Shown here: one piece after another, positions 23,972 to 35,432 of the stretch
Numbering within the stretch: position 1 is the first letter of the stretch
How the letters are laid out: each line of letters starts with the position of its first letter
Assembly (NCBI GenBank): GCA_013423385.1
Contig: BLZA01000019.1
Location: 620,001 to 684,000, forward strand
Reading direction: 5' to 3'
DNA: 64,000 nucleotides
Source: Naganishia liquefaciens
Taxonomy: Eukaryota > Basidiomycota > Tremellomycetes > Filobasidiales > Filobasidiaceae
The notes under the pieces: model-generated
Told to the model about the DNA's origin: nothing
The model's input: the letters and a program-made list of their open reading frames with translations, nothing else
Database searches by the model: none
Made by a program: the position numbers and the translations under genes

Positions 23972-26900
23972 ATGGTATCGCACAGCACAGTGCAGGGAGT
24001 GGCGCCCATCAGAAGCAAACGTCCGAGCGTTGGACCTGAAGAGAATGATGGCTTGCCAGTAGGGCCTCCTTCAATCGTTGAGGGACGATGTATGTACCGG
24101 AATCCGCCAAGTACAGAATGCTAAACTTTCCAAATAACGTAGATGCCAGAAAGAAAGCTCGCCTTTCAGACGAGACCGTTGCTGCAGCGCAATTTCATCA
24201 TCACGAACCATCGCCGACATCGCCAATCTCGCCAGTATCCTTCACGGCAAATGCTGCCACCCAGACACTATTCGGTTCATCTCCACTGACTGAACCAGAG
24301 AATGAATTCCCAGATGTTGCACCGGGTTGCAATGACGGAGACAAGTGCGTTGAAGAGGTCATGTCATCTCAGCTATCAGAGAGGCAAGATGTCGTTCTGA
24401 ATCGTCCGCAAGAACCATTCGCCATTCACGGCGAAAAGTCTGCGCAAGGGTCCAGTCTACCGTCTTTGAAGCCTGAATACACAGAAAACCGGGTCAATGG
24501 AGACGAGAGAGCAGTGGATGGCGAGATAGCAGGCGTCGATAATCAAACGGTCCAGCCGGTCATTTCGACAACGGCTGTCACTGATGTCAGTGAAAAAGAC
24601 GACAGTACCGGAGAGGAACAGCTCAAAGCAGTTGACGCGATCGAGCCAAAGCTACATACTGCTCACATTCCTTTGTCGGACAAGTCCGTCGACGTTCAAG
24701 TTTTTCACGAGAAGCAGGAGCCGAAGATGGAAGGTGCCCCAGAAGAGTCAGTCGATGACGAGTTCGACGATGACCCCTGGTTCGACGAGGCTTGCCTCAA
24801 AAGCTTTAACGCCATCGACGCATCAGTGCAGCAATTCACCACCCCAGCGGAACCTCAGCCTCGCTCGATTCCGACAGCGCGTAAATCACCACCGCTGCTC
24901 TCGCTTCCAATCGCACCTACCGAAAATAAGCAATTCCCGTCCTTCTCTCAAGACTTCGTTGATACACGAAAAGCCGAAGACATCGATGAGAAGGAGATAC
25001 CTGTCTCTGTCGGTTTCTCCACGGGGAGAGGCAAGAAGGTGACAGTTCCGATGACTGCCGCCGCTGCGCAGAACGCCAGGACCGCGAAACTGATGCAGGA
25101 GTTGATAGACATCCAAAACGATGTTATCTCAGTCGATCAGCCTAGCACGCTAAGCAATGGCAAATTTGGCGGCGACGAGGCATTCATTGAAAAAACCCAG
25201 CTACATCTTCAGGAACAAATAGGTCATGCATTTACCGCGACTCCCACAAGGAATCAGCCTTTCGCGTCTGCTTTCACCACTGCCGCCGGATCTCGATTAG
25301 CCGCCGTCTCTGATGCCGCTCGGAACGCTATCGATTGCTTCTTCAGGACGGAACCTGATTCTGCGACGGATGGTGCGATCCGCGATCGCCGCATCCCCAG
25401 CCCTGGCCCATCTCAGACCCGTTCCCAAACCCGTTCCCAAAAGGCCTCTTTATTCACGACAGTGGCAGGCTCAGCATTGGGTACACCATCGGCGAATGCG
25501 CAACAGATAACCGCGGATTTTTTTAACGGTTCATATCAAAACAGCTCTCGGCCAACAGATTACGCAGTCCGCCCTGCGCACTCGGCTGTCATGTCACTGG
25601 CTATACCGATGAATCATCTCGAAACGCCAACTAAGCCCGTGGCTCGATCCATACCGCCCCCTGTTCAGGCAACAGCGTTGGACTTGTCTCAAAGATCGAC
25701 GCTGCAACCAACTAGTTTGCAAGATATCTCGAATCTCCAGCCGTCCTCACCTGCGCGAGAGCATTCCGTCAGCGCCTTCAAAACTCCATTACCGGCGAAA
25801 ATGGCACGGCGAGCCTCGCAAGCGAGAGCATTCCAGACACCGCTACTGTCGCATCGTCAAACGCTTATGTCTTCAACGCCGACTCATTCACCAGGAACTG
25901 CTTTGTCTCCAGCACTACCGCGGAGGGTAGGGCTCGGTATGACCCCGCGCTCTTTGTCTGGCTTGCGCGAACGGCCGAAATTCGTTAGTCCGTTTAGAAC
26001 GGCTGTGCCTGGAAAAGAGAACGAAAATGCGGAATCGCCGAACATGGAGACGAGACCTGGAATCCGAGCGATTTTCTCCGCGTCTTCACTTAAGCAGCCA
26101 AAGCTGCCCGAATCTGACGTCGCTCAACCGCGACCGTGCTTCCAGCTCACCTGTGGGTTCTAATCCGAATTCGGTCGGAATCTGCAGACTGATCTTCGCT
26201 GACGCAGGTCCGACCGAACGCATATCGTTGAAGAAAGCTGGATTGCAACCTGGCGCGTACACACCATCCGCTTTGGCTGCCGCTGGAATGTAAGCTGACT
26301 GGCGTCAGCAAATTCCCTGGCTTCCGCTGAGAACCGATTGCCTACAGCCCTTCCGAGATAGCCGTCATCAATCCTGTCACCGCTCAGTACTATCGGTTTT
26401 CTCATCTCGACTTAATGAAAGGTCCAAAGGATGTCATGGATGACTTTCGTCTCGAAGGTCTCGGACACACTGGTGTCGATTGGTTTGAAAATCACTGGAG
26501 GCTGGTCGTCTGGAAGCTAGCCAGTCTGGTGAGAGCCAAGCCCCAGCTACTTTCTGAAAAATGGAGTTATTGCGAAATTGTCAGGCAATTAAAGTATAGG
26601 TATGTCTTCTAATCTCTGAGGGTGTATCCTTGCTTAGCGCAGGCGTCTTGATCAGATACGAAAGGGAAGTAAACATGGCTCACAGGTCAGCGATCAAGAG
26701 AATACAAGAGCAGGACTCTCCGCCTTCGCTACCAATGGTGCTTTGCGTATCAGCGATTGTCAGTTCCCCCGGAAAAGGAAATGCCGATAATATTTCCCAG
26801 GACCAAAAGTCTCTGGAATTGACGGATGGGTGGTACGTCATTCGAGCCAATGTCGATGGTCCCATCAGCCGCGCTGTCCACAGTGGCAAAATCGCGGTAG

Positions 26901-28072
26901 GCTTCAAGATCGCTGTCTCAGGTGCCAAGGTATGTCGCTCCGCAGATCACAGCCTTTCGACACTTTTACTGAGACATGAATCTTTCCGAACAGCTGGATG
27001 CAGACCGCGAGGGGACCCACGTTCTGGAAGCCGTCAACAAATCGAGCCTTCGAATCACCGGAAACTCAACTTGCCTTATGCCTTGGGATTCTCGCCTAGG
27101 GTTCACACACAAGCCATTCATTTCAGCTCTGCGAAGTCTCTCCCCAGATGGAGGCAATATTCCCCTGCTTGACATCAGGATAAGCAAGGTCTTCCCGCTG
27201 GCGTATATCAGTAGTGAAAAAGGAAAGGGAACGTCTCCCTGGAGTAGTGAAGAGGAGTATAAGTTGCAGGACGAGTGGAATGAGCGATATATGCAGGAAC
27301 GATCGAGACTGCAAGCGGAATCCGAGGTGAGCTGCGGTTCATTCATTGTCTCATGACAGAAACCAACTCATATTCCACGTTCTCAGCGTCGCACTCATGG
27401 CTTCGAGGAGGATGTAGAGATTCTTCGCTCCGCAATGGAGGGTCTCGAGGGTGATGCCGGTAAGCGTGGCGTCGGGTTGAGCATAAAGGCGCTGTAGAGC
27501 TGAATTCGTAGAATAGATGCTTCCGCTTGCGAGAATCACGAGCTCGAACGATTTCGTAACTCACCAACGAAAAGTCGATTTCTCAGGAACTTGCCGGGCA
27601 AGGCAGTGATATCGCTTTTTCTCAAAGCTCAAGAAGAACTGCAGTCCGAAATCTCAAAAGCACAGGCAGAGGTAGAGGACAGCATCGGGGTACGTCGAGG
27701 AAGCTGATGTCATTGTTAAGCCTCTATACCGACGTTACTGTTCTTTTGCAGCGTTTATGTCCACCAAGGTCGACGAGAAGCTTTCAGATCATACGCATCG
27801 CTGATGCGGGCCCGCTCAGGCATCCACATCTTCGTGAAGCGCAATTGCAGGTATGGGATGCCAAGCAGATGGGAGATAAATTCTTGCAAGAAGGTGCGAG
27901 ATATCAAGTGAGTCATGCAGGAGGTTCACGTTCTACTGCATGTACTGAATTTGCGTTGTAGGTGTCTAATCTAGTTCCGGCGCAGCAAAAAGCTTGGGTC
28001 AAGTTGCGAGATAAAGGTGAAATATATCTCAGCACAAGCAAAGGTACAACATGGAAACGTTGTCCAGAATAG
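23972..28072 (+). CDS. BRCA2/Brh2-like recombination mediator
   Basis: Loads Rad51 on single-stranded DNA in homologous recombination. Ten exons (23972-24089, 24143-26152, 26208-26289, 26348-26599, 26656-26929, 26994-27326, 27387-27459, 27517-27689, 27752-27907, 27962-28072) give 1193 aa. Three BRC-like repeats bind Rad51: GFSTGRGKKVTVPMTAA (about residue 328), FASAFTTAAGSRLAAVS (about 412) and SLFTTVAGSALGTPSA (about 474). The DSS1-dependent DNA-binding region starts at about 705 with ERISLKKAGLQPGAY, then PVTAQYYRFSHLD and GVDWFENHWRLVVWKLASL (helical domain), OB1 with LELTDGWYVIRA, a charged tower-like insert, and OB2. No third OB fold is visible, as in Ustilago Brh2. The start exon was inferred from an in-frame ATG and clean GTATGT/TAG junctions; 24088 would be the start without that intron. 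Confidence 0.9.
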
Positions 28073-28150
28073 GCAGATAACTCGCTATGCACGCGGCATC
28101 TAGAATGATCGATGTATGACCGGCGCTTCTTCATGTATACATCCACTTGA

Positions 28151-29340
28151 CTAGTCTTCGCCGACATCGCTCACTGTGTGCGTGTCAGCGACTCCGCTTG
28201 CTTTCTTTCTCCTCTTGCGACGCTTCTTCTTCTGTTCGGCATCATCCGTAGCGCTTGCGGCGGATGAAATTCCCTCGACGGGCCTCGAATGATTGTTTGG
28301 TGCACCATCCTCTGCTTTTCCCACCTCTGACTGTCGCGAAGGCTCTGTATTGAGCTCTTCAATGCCGTCTTCAGATTCGTCTAATTCTCTCGGCCGCTTC
28401 TCCGCTCGGGGTCTCCCCTTTTCAGCCTCCCGTTCCTGCTCTGCCAACAGCTGCTTCTTAGAAGGTCTCCCCGTCTGTATGTCCTTCTTCTTCCTCTGAC
28501 TTAAGGGATTTGGAGCCTTGGACACTTTGCGGGATCGAACCGGTTGCGGCGCTGGCTGCGGAACGGTATTTTCTCCGATTATCACGTTATCGAGTGTCGG
28601 CATGGGTTTGGCCAACTGCTCTGTCAACTTCGCATTCTCAAGCTGAGGAGCGCCTACCTCAGTTCGGTTCCGGGACGAACAAGAGTACAAACTTACCGAT
28701 TCCTTCTGCTTTATTGTGGCATCTGAAGGCATCTCCATCACCATCACCCCACGCTCGTTAAAATGAATCACTGGAATCCCCGGAATATTCCGCAGATGCT
28801 GTCGCAGCTTTGCTGATTGCACTGCCATTGTATATCGATGCTTGTTTGTTGACCCTAAAGATCCGCCAATCAGGAATTGCATACCGTGTCAACGCTGGCA
28901 AACTCACCGACAACATCCTTGATGCATTCCTCCTCGGCGATAGCCGTTCTGTGGTTACATCTTCTGCGCTCAAAGTTCTTCGCCATGTCGGTGATGACCT
29001 GATGACCTCTTCCCAGTTTGTACAAGGCTTCCATAGAGCACTGCGTGATCACTGGAAGACACGTGAGCATCATGTCGAAAGGTTGCAAGAGCTACATACT
29101 CGGTTTGCATTCGCCTTGCACACAATTAGTAAGCTGCTTCGCAACGTCGAGCTGTTTGTTGGAGAGCTCCAACATGAAATCTTCGCATACTGCAGGTCAT
29201 TGCGAAGATGGTGTCAGGAGAATGGCTCTTCCTCGCAGGAATATGCACGTACCAAGCACCTGGAAAGGCTGTCTGAAGCCAAAAGTTTGAGAATAAAGGT
29301 TCATAAGCCGCTTGTAGGCCTTGGCACGCTTTTGACGCAT
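28151..29340 (-). CDS. UTP23: U3 snoRNP-associated protein Utp23 (PIN-domain, SSU processome)
   Basis: Small-subunit processome factor needed for early 18S pre-rRNA cleavage and snR30 release. Five exons (28151-28642, 28697-28854, 28908-29051, 29100-29189, 29253-29340) give 323 aa. The start MRQKRAKAYKRLMNLYSQTF and FRQPFQVL are almost identical to yeast Utp23. PMITQCSMEALY, FERRRCNH and EECIKDVV form the conserved zinc knuckle, and NKHRYTMAVQSAKLR with PGIPVIHFNERGVMVME forms the end of the PIN fold. Two acidic positions of the yeast PIN site look substituted: VLVD is VLVC, and QDIDL is QSAKL. The C-terminus is a Lys/Arg-rich tail (KKKRRKRRKKASG). The gene converges with the BRCA2-like gene over only 78 bases. 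Confidence 0.9.
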
Positions 29341-30151
29341 GGTGCTGTTGAGATCTGTTATACAGGTTGTAGTTGATAGAAGGGCTGATCCGGCCTGGGC
29401 AGAGCCCAACTCGAGTTGCAAGATAGAGCGCAGAAGGCTTAAACCTGGACAAGGACGATCGATATGAATGGGTCGCTCTATAGACTTCGCTTCCGGAAAT
29501 CTCCCGGGTCACGTGCACAATATGGTATACTCTCTCTATTGAGCTCTGAGTATATGGACCGCGCGTTGGCTGGGCTGGATCGGGATACGGCAGACAAGAC
29601 CGTTGGCCCTCCAGGGCTCCCTCCAGCCTCGGTGCATCTCAGACGGCCGACAGTAGTCTGTATTATATTGAGGGAATGCCTACAGTTGACAGCATGTCCG
29701 GACGGATCAGCACGCTTTGGTATCGGCTGTGCAGGCAGACACACAATGCGATGTATCACGCATAGCCAAAGCAGGGCGACAATGCTATGTGCGTGTTGTA
29801 TTGGTGTCGACAGAGATGACTGCATATTTGCATTAATCCATATCGATCAGAACACTAAGGGAATTGGACAAGAACACTTTTATGTCGACAATACAACGGA
29901 GAGTTGAGAGCTATGCTGAGATACAACGGAAATTGATTTTGGCTGACGGAGGTAGTCGGAACGGGGAATTCCTGATAACATTGAAAAAATTGTTGATTGA
30001 CGTACCACCGAATTGCTTGACAACACGAAAAAACGACATGAAAAGACGAGACGAAAAGACGCCTGAGAGCATTCCAGGATACAAAGTTTGAGGGGTGTTG
30101 TGAGCCTTTAAGATGACGATGCAGCGCGTGTCTTCTATGTTTGATGAAATA
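29341..30151. promoter_or_regulatory. UTP23 upstream region / ATG1 3' flank
   Basis: About 0.8 kb between the UTP23 start and the ATG1 stop, both minus-strand genes. A 147-codon open frame on the plus strand at 29464-29907 has unremarkable composition and no recognised family; I treat it as chance. A/T-rich around 29985-30060. Confidence 0.45.
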
Positions 30152-33100
30152 TTATCGATTGGTCCCTGTCAGCGTGACAGCTGAAGAGTTGTCCAAAGCG
30201 ATCTTGCGCCGCAGCGAGTCCAACCTAATGCGGACGGAAACAATGACTGGAGAACCGACATCTGATTTAGGTTCTCAACGCAACCTTCATGCGCACATCT
30301 GACTAACCTTTTTCGGCTGCGACTCGCTCCGGATCCGGCATTGGCTGATTGTCATGCAGGATGTTGTCACAGAAGGCCAGCAAGAGGCAAAGCGCAGTTT
30401 CGTAGCCGTGTTCTGCGACAGCAAGTTCCTCCCCTTCGAGTTCCAATTTGGCGGAATTACGCGACTAAGAAAATTTGAGGATTGAGTGAATCAGCTTGCG
30501 TGACCTTTTTGCCAAGCACATCGTCTCACCAATTCGACAGCTTTGTTGTACAGCATCTTCTCCGCGAATGCCGCAGTAGACGGGATATCTTCTGGACATC
30601 GGCTTCTCGCCCATTCCGCCTTCTCGAAACACTCGTTAAATCGTCCCCTGAACCATTGTACGGCTAAAGAACCTTGTCAGGTCGCGCGCGAGCTGTGGCG
30701 ACGCCTATCCGTACTTACTTTCATTAAATTCGGGACTTGTCGTCGATCCGTCAGCTGAGACTACTCTGCTCTCCCAATACTGTCGCGCTTGATCCATGCC
30801 GAATTGTAGGAAGTTTAAGGCTTTGACGTATAAAACGAGAGCCTCCGCACAAAGGGTGTCGAGTTTCGCTGAGGACAGCTCCGTCGACGCTGATGACGTC
30901 GCGGATGACCTGCGACGAGCTGCAGCTGAAGTGATATGGCTGCTTGGGGATATTCCGGATGTACCGAGTGATGCAGAAGGACGCGTAGCACTCGGGGTGC
31001 ACAGCGCGAGTTTAGTGTCGGCAAACTCGAAGACGACAGATGCTTTTTGAGCCAGGTCATCTAGCTTCTGCACGAGGGCTTCTTCTTGTGGTTCTTGTTC
31101 CCTCAGAGCGAGAGAGTTATGAGCCCGATTCCAAGGGCGACGTGACAGGTTTCCGAGGACGTTCACTGGACTACCGAAGAATCTCACTCCGGCGGAAGTC
31201 AAAACTCGGGTGAGACCGTGAGCACCAGGTGATGATGACTCTGAGTATCTGGCTTGAGCGTCTTGAGCGGTCTGATGGTAAGTCAGACCACAGCCATAAG
31301 AGGATACTGGATGTGGAACAAGCATTGGCCGTGATCTGGCATGCAGATTGGGTGACGATGAAACTGAATGGAAGGATGGCGCGCGATGATGCTGAGCGCC
31401 TGGTGGAAGCGCAAATGGTGGTGTGCTTGACATGGTGAATGGCGGCGAATACGAAACTGGAGATCCACCGGTGGAATGTGTTATCGCATTCGCAGCGGCA
31501 GTAGCTCCAGCCGCCAATGCCGATATCGGCCTGGTAAAAGTGCTAAGACGTGAACTGCGCCGCCTCGCCAACATATCCGGTCGTCTTGTAGCTGCGTCAA
31601 GCTCTGAGAGTATGATATGAGGCGGGGATCGGGAAAAACGGTATTCGAGTTTCGAGACTTACCATCTGCCAAGACATTCACTTCCACATTCCGCTTCTCC
31701 ACGACAACGTACTCGTCAGAGTCCTGTATTTTCCTCTCAACATCGCCTTCCTCGGTCGCAATTGGCGACGGACCACTTTCGGAAGCCAAGGGAGACATGC
31801 GTCTATTTTCTCTGCCATTATGCGAAGTCGTGGCCCTACTGTCGGGGCTCTTTCGCTGATTGCTGAATCTAGGCTCGCGCTCGACCTGTCGATCTTCACG
31901 TCCGACTTCATTTATTGGCTTATCGACGGCCGAGATACCTGGCTGACTCGGCCGATCTCGCTCAGAACCTACGGCCCGCGATGTTTCGGTCTTGATGTCT
32001 CGAGGTAAAGCTTTTTGACTCGGAATCGCATTCGATCCTGCATCAGTGCTGCGTTCTCTTGACAGCGGTGTCAATCCAGGCGTTTGATGCCGAGCGTCAA
32101 CTGGTCTGGATGTCATGGCTGACACGGAAGGAGCTCGTGTCTGCGCGGCAGAAGATCTCGGAATTTGGCCCTCTATCGGAGGCTGCTGCCCCATATGGGT
32201 AGACAATGTCGACGGTCTTCTTGATGCTTCTTTTGCAAAATCACCGTCGGAATACGCCGGATGGTGCGCTTTGCGAGGCTGCTTCATACAGCCCGCCCAA
32301 ACTGAGCAATCGAAAAACTCGTTGAAGCCCATCCTCATGACTGGTTTCTTCTTGAGCAGTTTGCGAATTAGCTCTTTAATGTCATTCGCCACTGGGGGTG
32401 CATTGCGAAGGTCGGAGTAGTCCTCCATTTCGTCTCGTGATGATGGCTGCTCATCCGGAAACCTGATCTTGTCGTCGTTGCGTTCAATCTTCTTGAGCAA
32501 TTCCACATGATTGGTGGCTTTGAACGGTGGTTTGCCCACAGCCATCTCGAACAAGACAGCACCCACAGACCAAAGGTCGGCTTTAGCGTCGTACTTCTCG
32601 TATCGCAATATCTCCGGCGCCATGTACAGGGGCGATCCACATAACGTCTCGGCAAGGGCAGCAGCCGGAAGACTGCGAGCGAAACCGAAATCGGCGACTT
32701 TCAGCATCGGAATGCCCAGAGGATGTCCCGAGGCGTATTCAGCCTCCGTTGGGGGCTGCAGAAGCAGATTCTGCATCACGACAAACGCAGTAAGTATTGC
32801 TTTCAGATTCCAGTTGAGATTATGCGTACCTGAGGTTTGATGTCACGATGTATCAAGTTCTTGTCACGTAGAAATTTCAGTGCTTCCGCTGAATCGAAGA
32901 CACGACCAACGTCAGCTTGTAGGGGAAATTGGAAACGCTGCTACCAACCTAGCTGTCCAAGGAAATTTCGGACCACGAAATCGTCCAAGCCTCCTTCCTG
33001 CGGGTGCGGCCAGAAAACCATCTGCCCTTGCGTTTGTCCGGTAGGATCCGGCAGTGGGTACTCCAAAGAGGCAAGCCTTCCGCGCTTTCTGATGTATATA

Positions 33101-33611
33101 GATAGATCGCCGCCCGAGCAGAAATCCATGATCAAGTAGATAAAGTTCTCGTTTTTCTGTGAGTGCGAACATCGGAGCCTCATCAGGTTGTGCAAAAAGC
33201 GATCAGTTTCATCGAGGACTCACGATGCACTCCCTCAGCGCAACAACGTTACGATGTATGCAAGCTTTCATGATATTGATCTCCCCTTCAAGATTCTCCA
33301 GAAGCTTAGGAGTGAGCTTTCCACGGGAAACGGCCTTAATAGCAACAGGTTCACGCGTCTTCTGTGAAAGGCAAAATACGGATTCAGCGGCAAGCGAAGC
33401 CCGATACCACAGCAGAGCTTACGTGTATATAGCCCTTGTAGACGGTTGCGAAGCTTCCCTTGCCGATTTCGGAACCCAAAATGTACTGTCCAACCCTATC
33501 TTTGGGACTGTTGGTGACTGGAGCCGAAGAACCTTCCCTCCTCCCATCACGGAGTCGTTCCCTTTCTTTCTCGCGACTGCTCGGAGAGTTGTATTGCTGT
33601 TCCGGAGCCAT
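30152..33611 (-). CDS. ATG1: autophagy-initiating Ser/Thr kinase Atg1
   Basis: ULK/Atg1 kinase that starts autophagosome formation with Atg13 and Atg17. The kinase domain spans five exons (33423-33611, 33224-33361, 32949-33156, 32830-32888, 31663-32770): [21 protein letters not shown], catalytic [50 protein letters not shown] written in part. Between helix D and FLGQL there is an extra loop of about 30 residues rich in Pro/Gly. A long Ser/Pro/Arg-rich linker follows, then a C-terminal helical region ([40 protein letters not shown]) matching the Atg13-binding tandem MIT domain. The last exon ends [17 protein letters not shown] with TAA at 30152-30154; the middle exons around 30480-31660 were only partly traced. 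Confidence 0.92.
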
Positions 33612-35432
33612 GATGTTGGACGATGACCCGTCGAGCAGATCACGGAATCAGGCGGTGGCCTGCCCGGAAACCGCGTGATAGCAAGCTTGGTCTTTATTCA
33701 GCTCAAGGTATTCTGTCGAAAAGGTGTAAGTCGACGGATCATCTGTGAAACGAAGTTACAGGCAGAGATACTGACCGTTGGCTGACGAGTGAGGAGACCC
33801 ACAGGGGATTCTAAAATGGCGAGAACGTGTTGTTATCCTATCGCCCTGCACCCGCAGTTTTCCTTGCTGAGATGCCTGGGACAGTTTGTCCGTGAGTACA
33901 GCGTGTGGCACAATGGCGTATCTCGCTAAGCTTCGAAATATCTGGATATATGGCGAAAGAAGCGGCGCCGCTCGGGAAATGGCTTTCGTCGATCTGGTTT
34001 GATGAAAGGAGTCGCTAGCTGCCTTGCTGAGCGATGCCAACACTGCTGCAATCAGCAGCTGGAGTAGCACGGTCTTGCTGCCTCTGACAGGACTGTTGGC
34101 TCTGGATGATGGTGATGACTGTAGTCTGCTCGAAGGGAGATGACTCCGATCACCCGTCGTTTGCGTTGCACAAGTTAAGATAAGCGGTGGCAACTTGGCG
34201 GAGACCCCGCGTTTGCGCGATATGTAATCAGCCTTACGCGTCGCGTGCCAGAATACTGCGCGCGATTGCGTTCTCTTTCCTGCTGTAGCTGCACTGAAGG
34301 ACAGGGATGGCTCAAGCGCGAGGGCTTTCCACCAGCATGTACGACATCGAGTGGCGAGCGATTGCCTGATCAGGGAGAGCGATGCCGCCATCACCGGTGG
34401 CCGGAAGAACATGGATCGGGAATACTGCACTATTATGACTGGGCTCGGCGGCGGAAGCTGTTTTGCTGGATTGTACGTAAATTCCGCGAGCGATCGGATA
34501 GGGATCTGGTGACGAGGATAACCCAAATGAGCCCGATGATCCATGCTCGCCCGTCATTACTCCGGGGCGTATAATGAGGTTCATGATGAGGTCCTCTATA
34601 CCTCTGTCACTATCCTCAGCTCTTCCCACAGCAGGATTTAAGGTCGTTCTACGCGATGATACATGAAAGAGTGCTTTCTTCAGCCCACAGCTAGTACTGG
34701 TATAGCTCTCACTATGACTATACCTGTACCAGGATATGAACTGCATCTTTGAGTAGGATTCGTCCGAATCACCGTGATAATCAACAGTCACATCTTCCCC
34801 TCCTAGCCCCGTCAAATCAACCTGGCAGTCCTTTCCACCTCCGCTTCTCTCGAGCCGTACAGGTATGCACGGATCTTTCGAGGTCGCGCTATGGGAGCTG
34901 AGTCAACCGGCCCTGGCGCGAGCGGAAATTTGCATACATGATTGTGAACAACTGCGACTGAGGCCTCTCGACTTCTAAGCTTTCTCCATCATCTTGTCGA
35001 ATGAAGGAAATCATGTCCCGCGCGAAGTCGCATTTAAGCATTTGCAGGTTACCACTGGCTCGATGCAGGATTGTACAGTTGATGGTACAAGTTGGCAGCT
35101 CGGGTCTCGGCCTAACCCGCGCTCGACGTCGCCGGATGCAACGGTCCGGCTTCCGTTGTTTAGTCTGCACGCGGCTGTCTGCTGATCGTCTAATTCGCAA
35201 CAATTGCAGTATTCGCACTAATCGCACGCAGCTGGAAGTGGTCTCTTCTCCTCCTCACACACACACACCCGGGCGTTGCAGAAATCAGGATTAGCTATAA
35301 AACTTCGAGTGAGCCTCGGAAGGACAAGTCATCCAAGGTATCCGACACGAGCAAATCGTTCCGAAGTGACTGCTTGAAGCCGCAATCACAGTCTTCCGAG
35401 AAGTTCTCAAATCCGTTCGTCAAGCCAACGAT
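33612..35432. promoter_or_regulatory. divergent intergenic region, ATG1 / PLP enzyme
   Basis: A 1.8-kb gap between head-to-head genes. Two overlapping minus-strand open frames of 262 and 167 codons (33756-34544 and 34312-34815) lack family signatures and are Ser/Arg-rich, so they are left uncalled. A short CA repeat lies at about 35256-35269, and a TATA-like word (CTATAAAAC) at about 35295-35303, some 130 bases before the downstream ATG. Confidence 0.4.

Noticed and set aside
24088-24145. Start of the BRCA2-like gene at the open frame beginning 24088 (MYVPESAKYRM)
   Set aside because: The segment 24090-24142 is a good GTATGT..TAG intron, and the upstream exon from 23972 (MVSHSTVQGVAPIRSKRP) keeps frame and looks coding.
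29464-29907. A 147-codon plus-strand frame between UTP23 and ATG1
   Set aside because: No domain, no splice partner and ordinary intergenic composition.
33756-34815. Two overlapping minus-strand open frames (262 and 167 codons) between ATG1 and the PLP-enzyme gene
   Set aside because: Ser/Arg-rich composition, no family motif, the two frames overlap each other, and neither splices into a longer sensible protein. Transcript data could reopen this.
35256-35269. Short CA repeat before the PLP-enzyme gene
   Set aside because: A few units only; an ordinary microsatellite with no sign of function.
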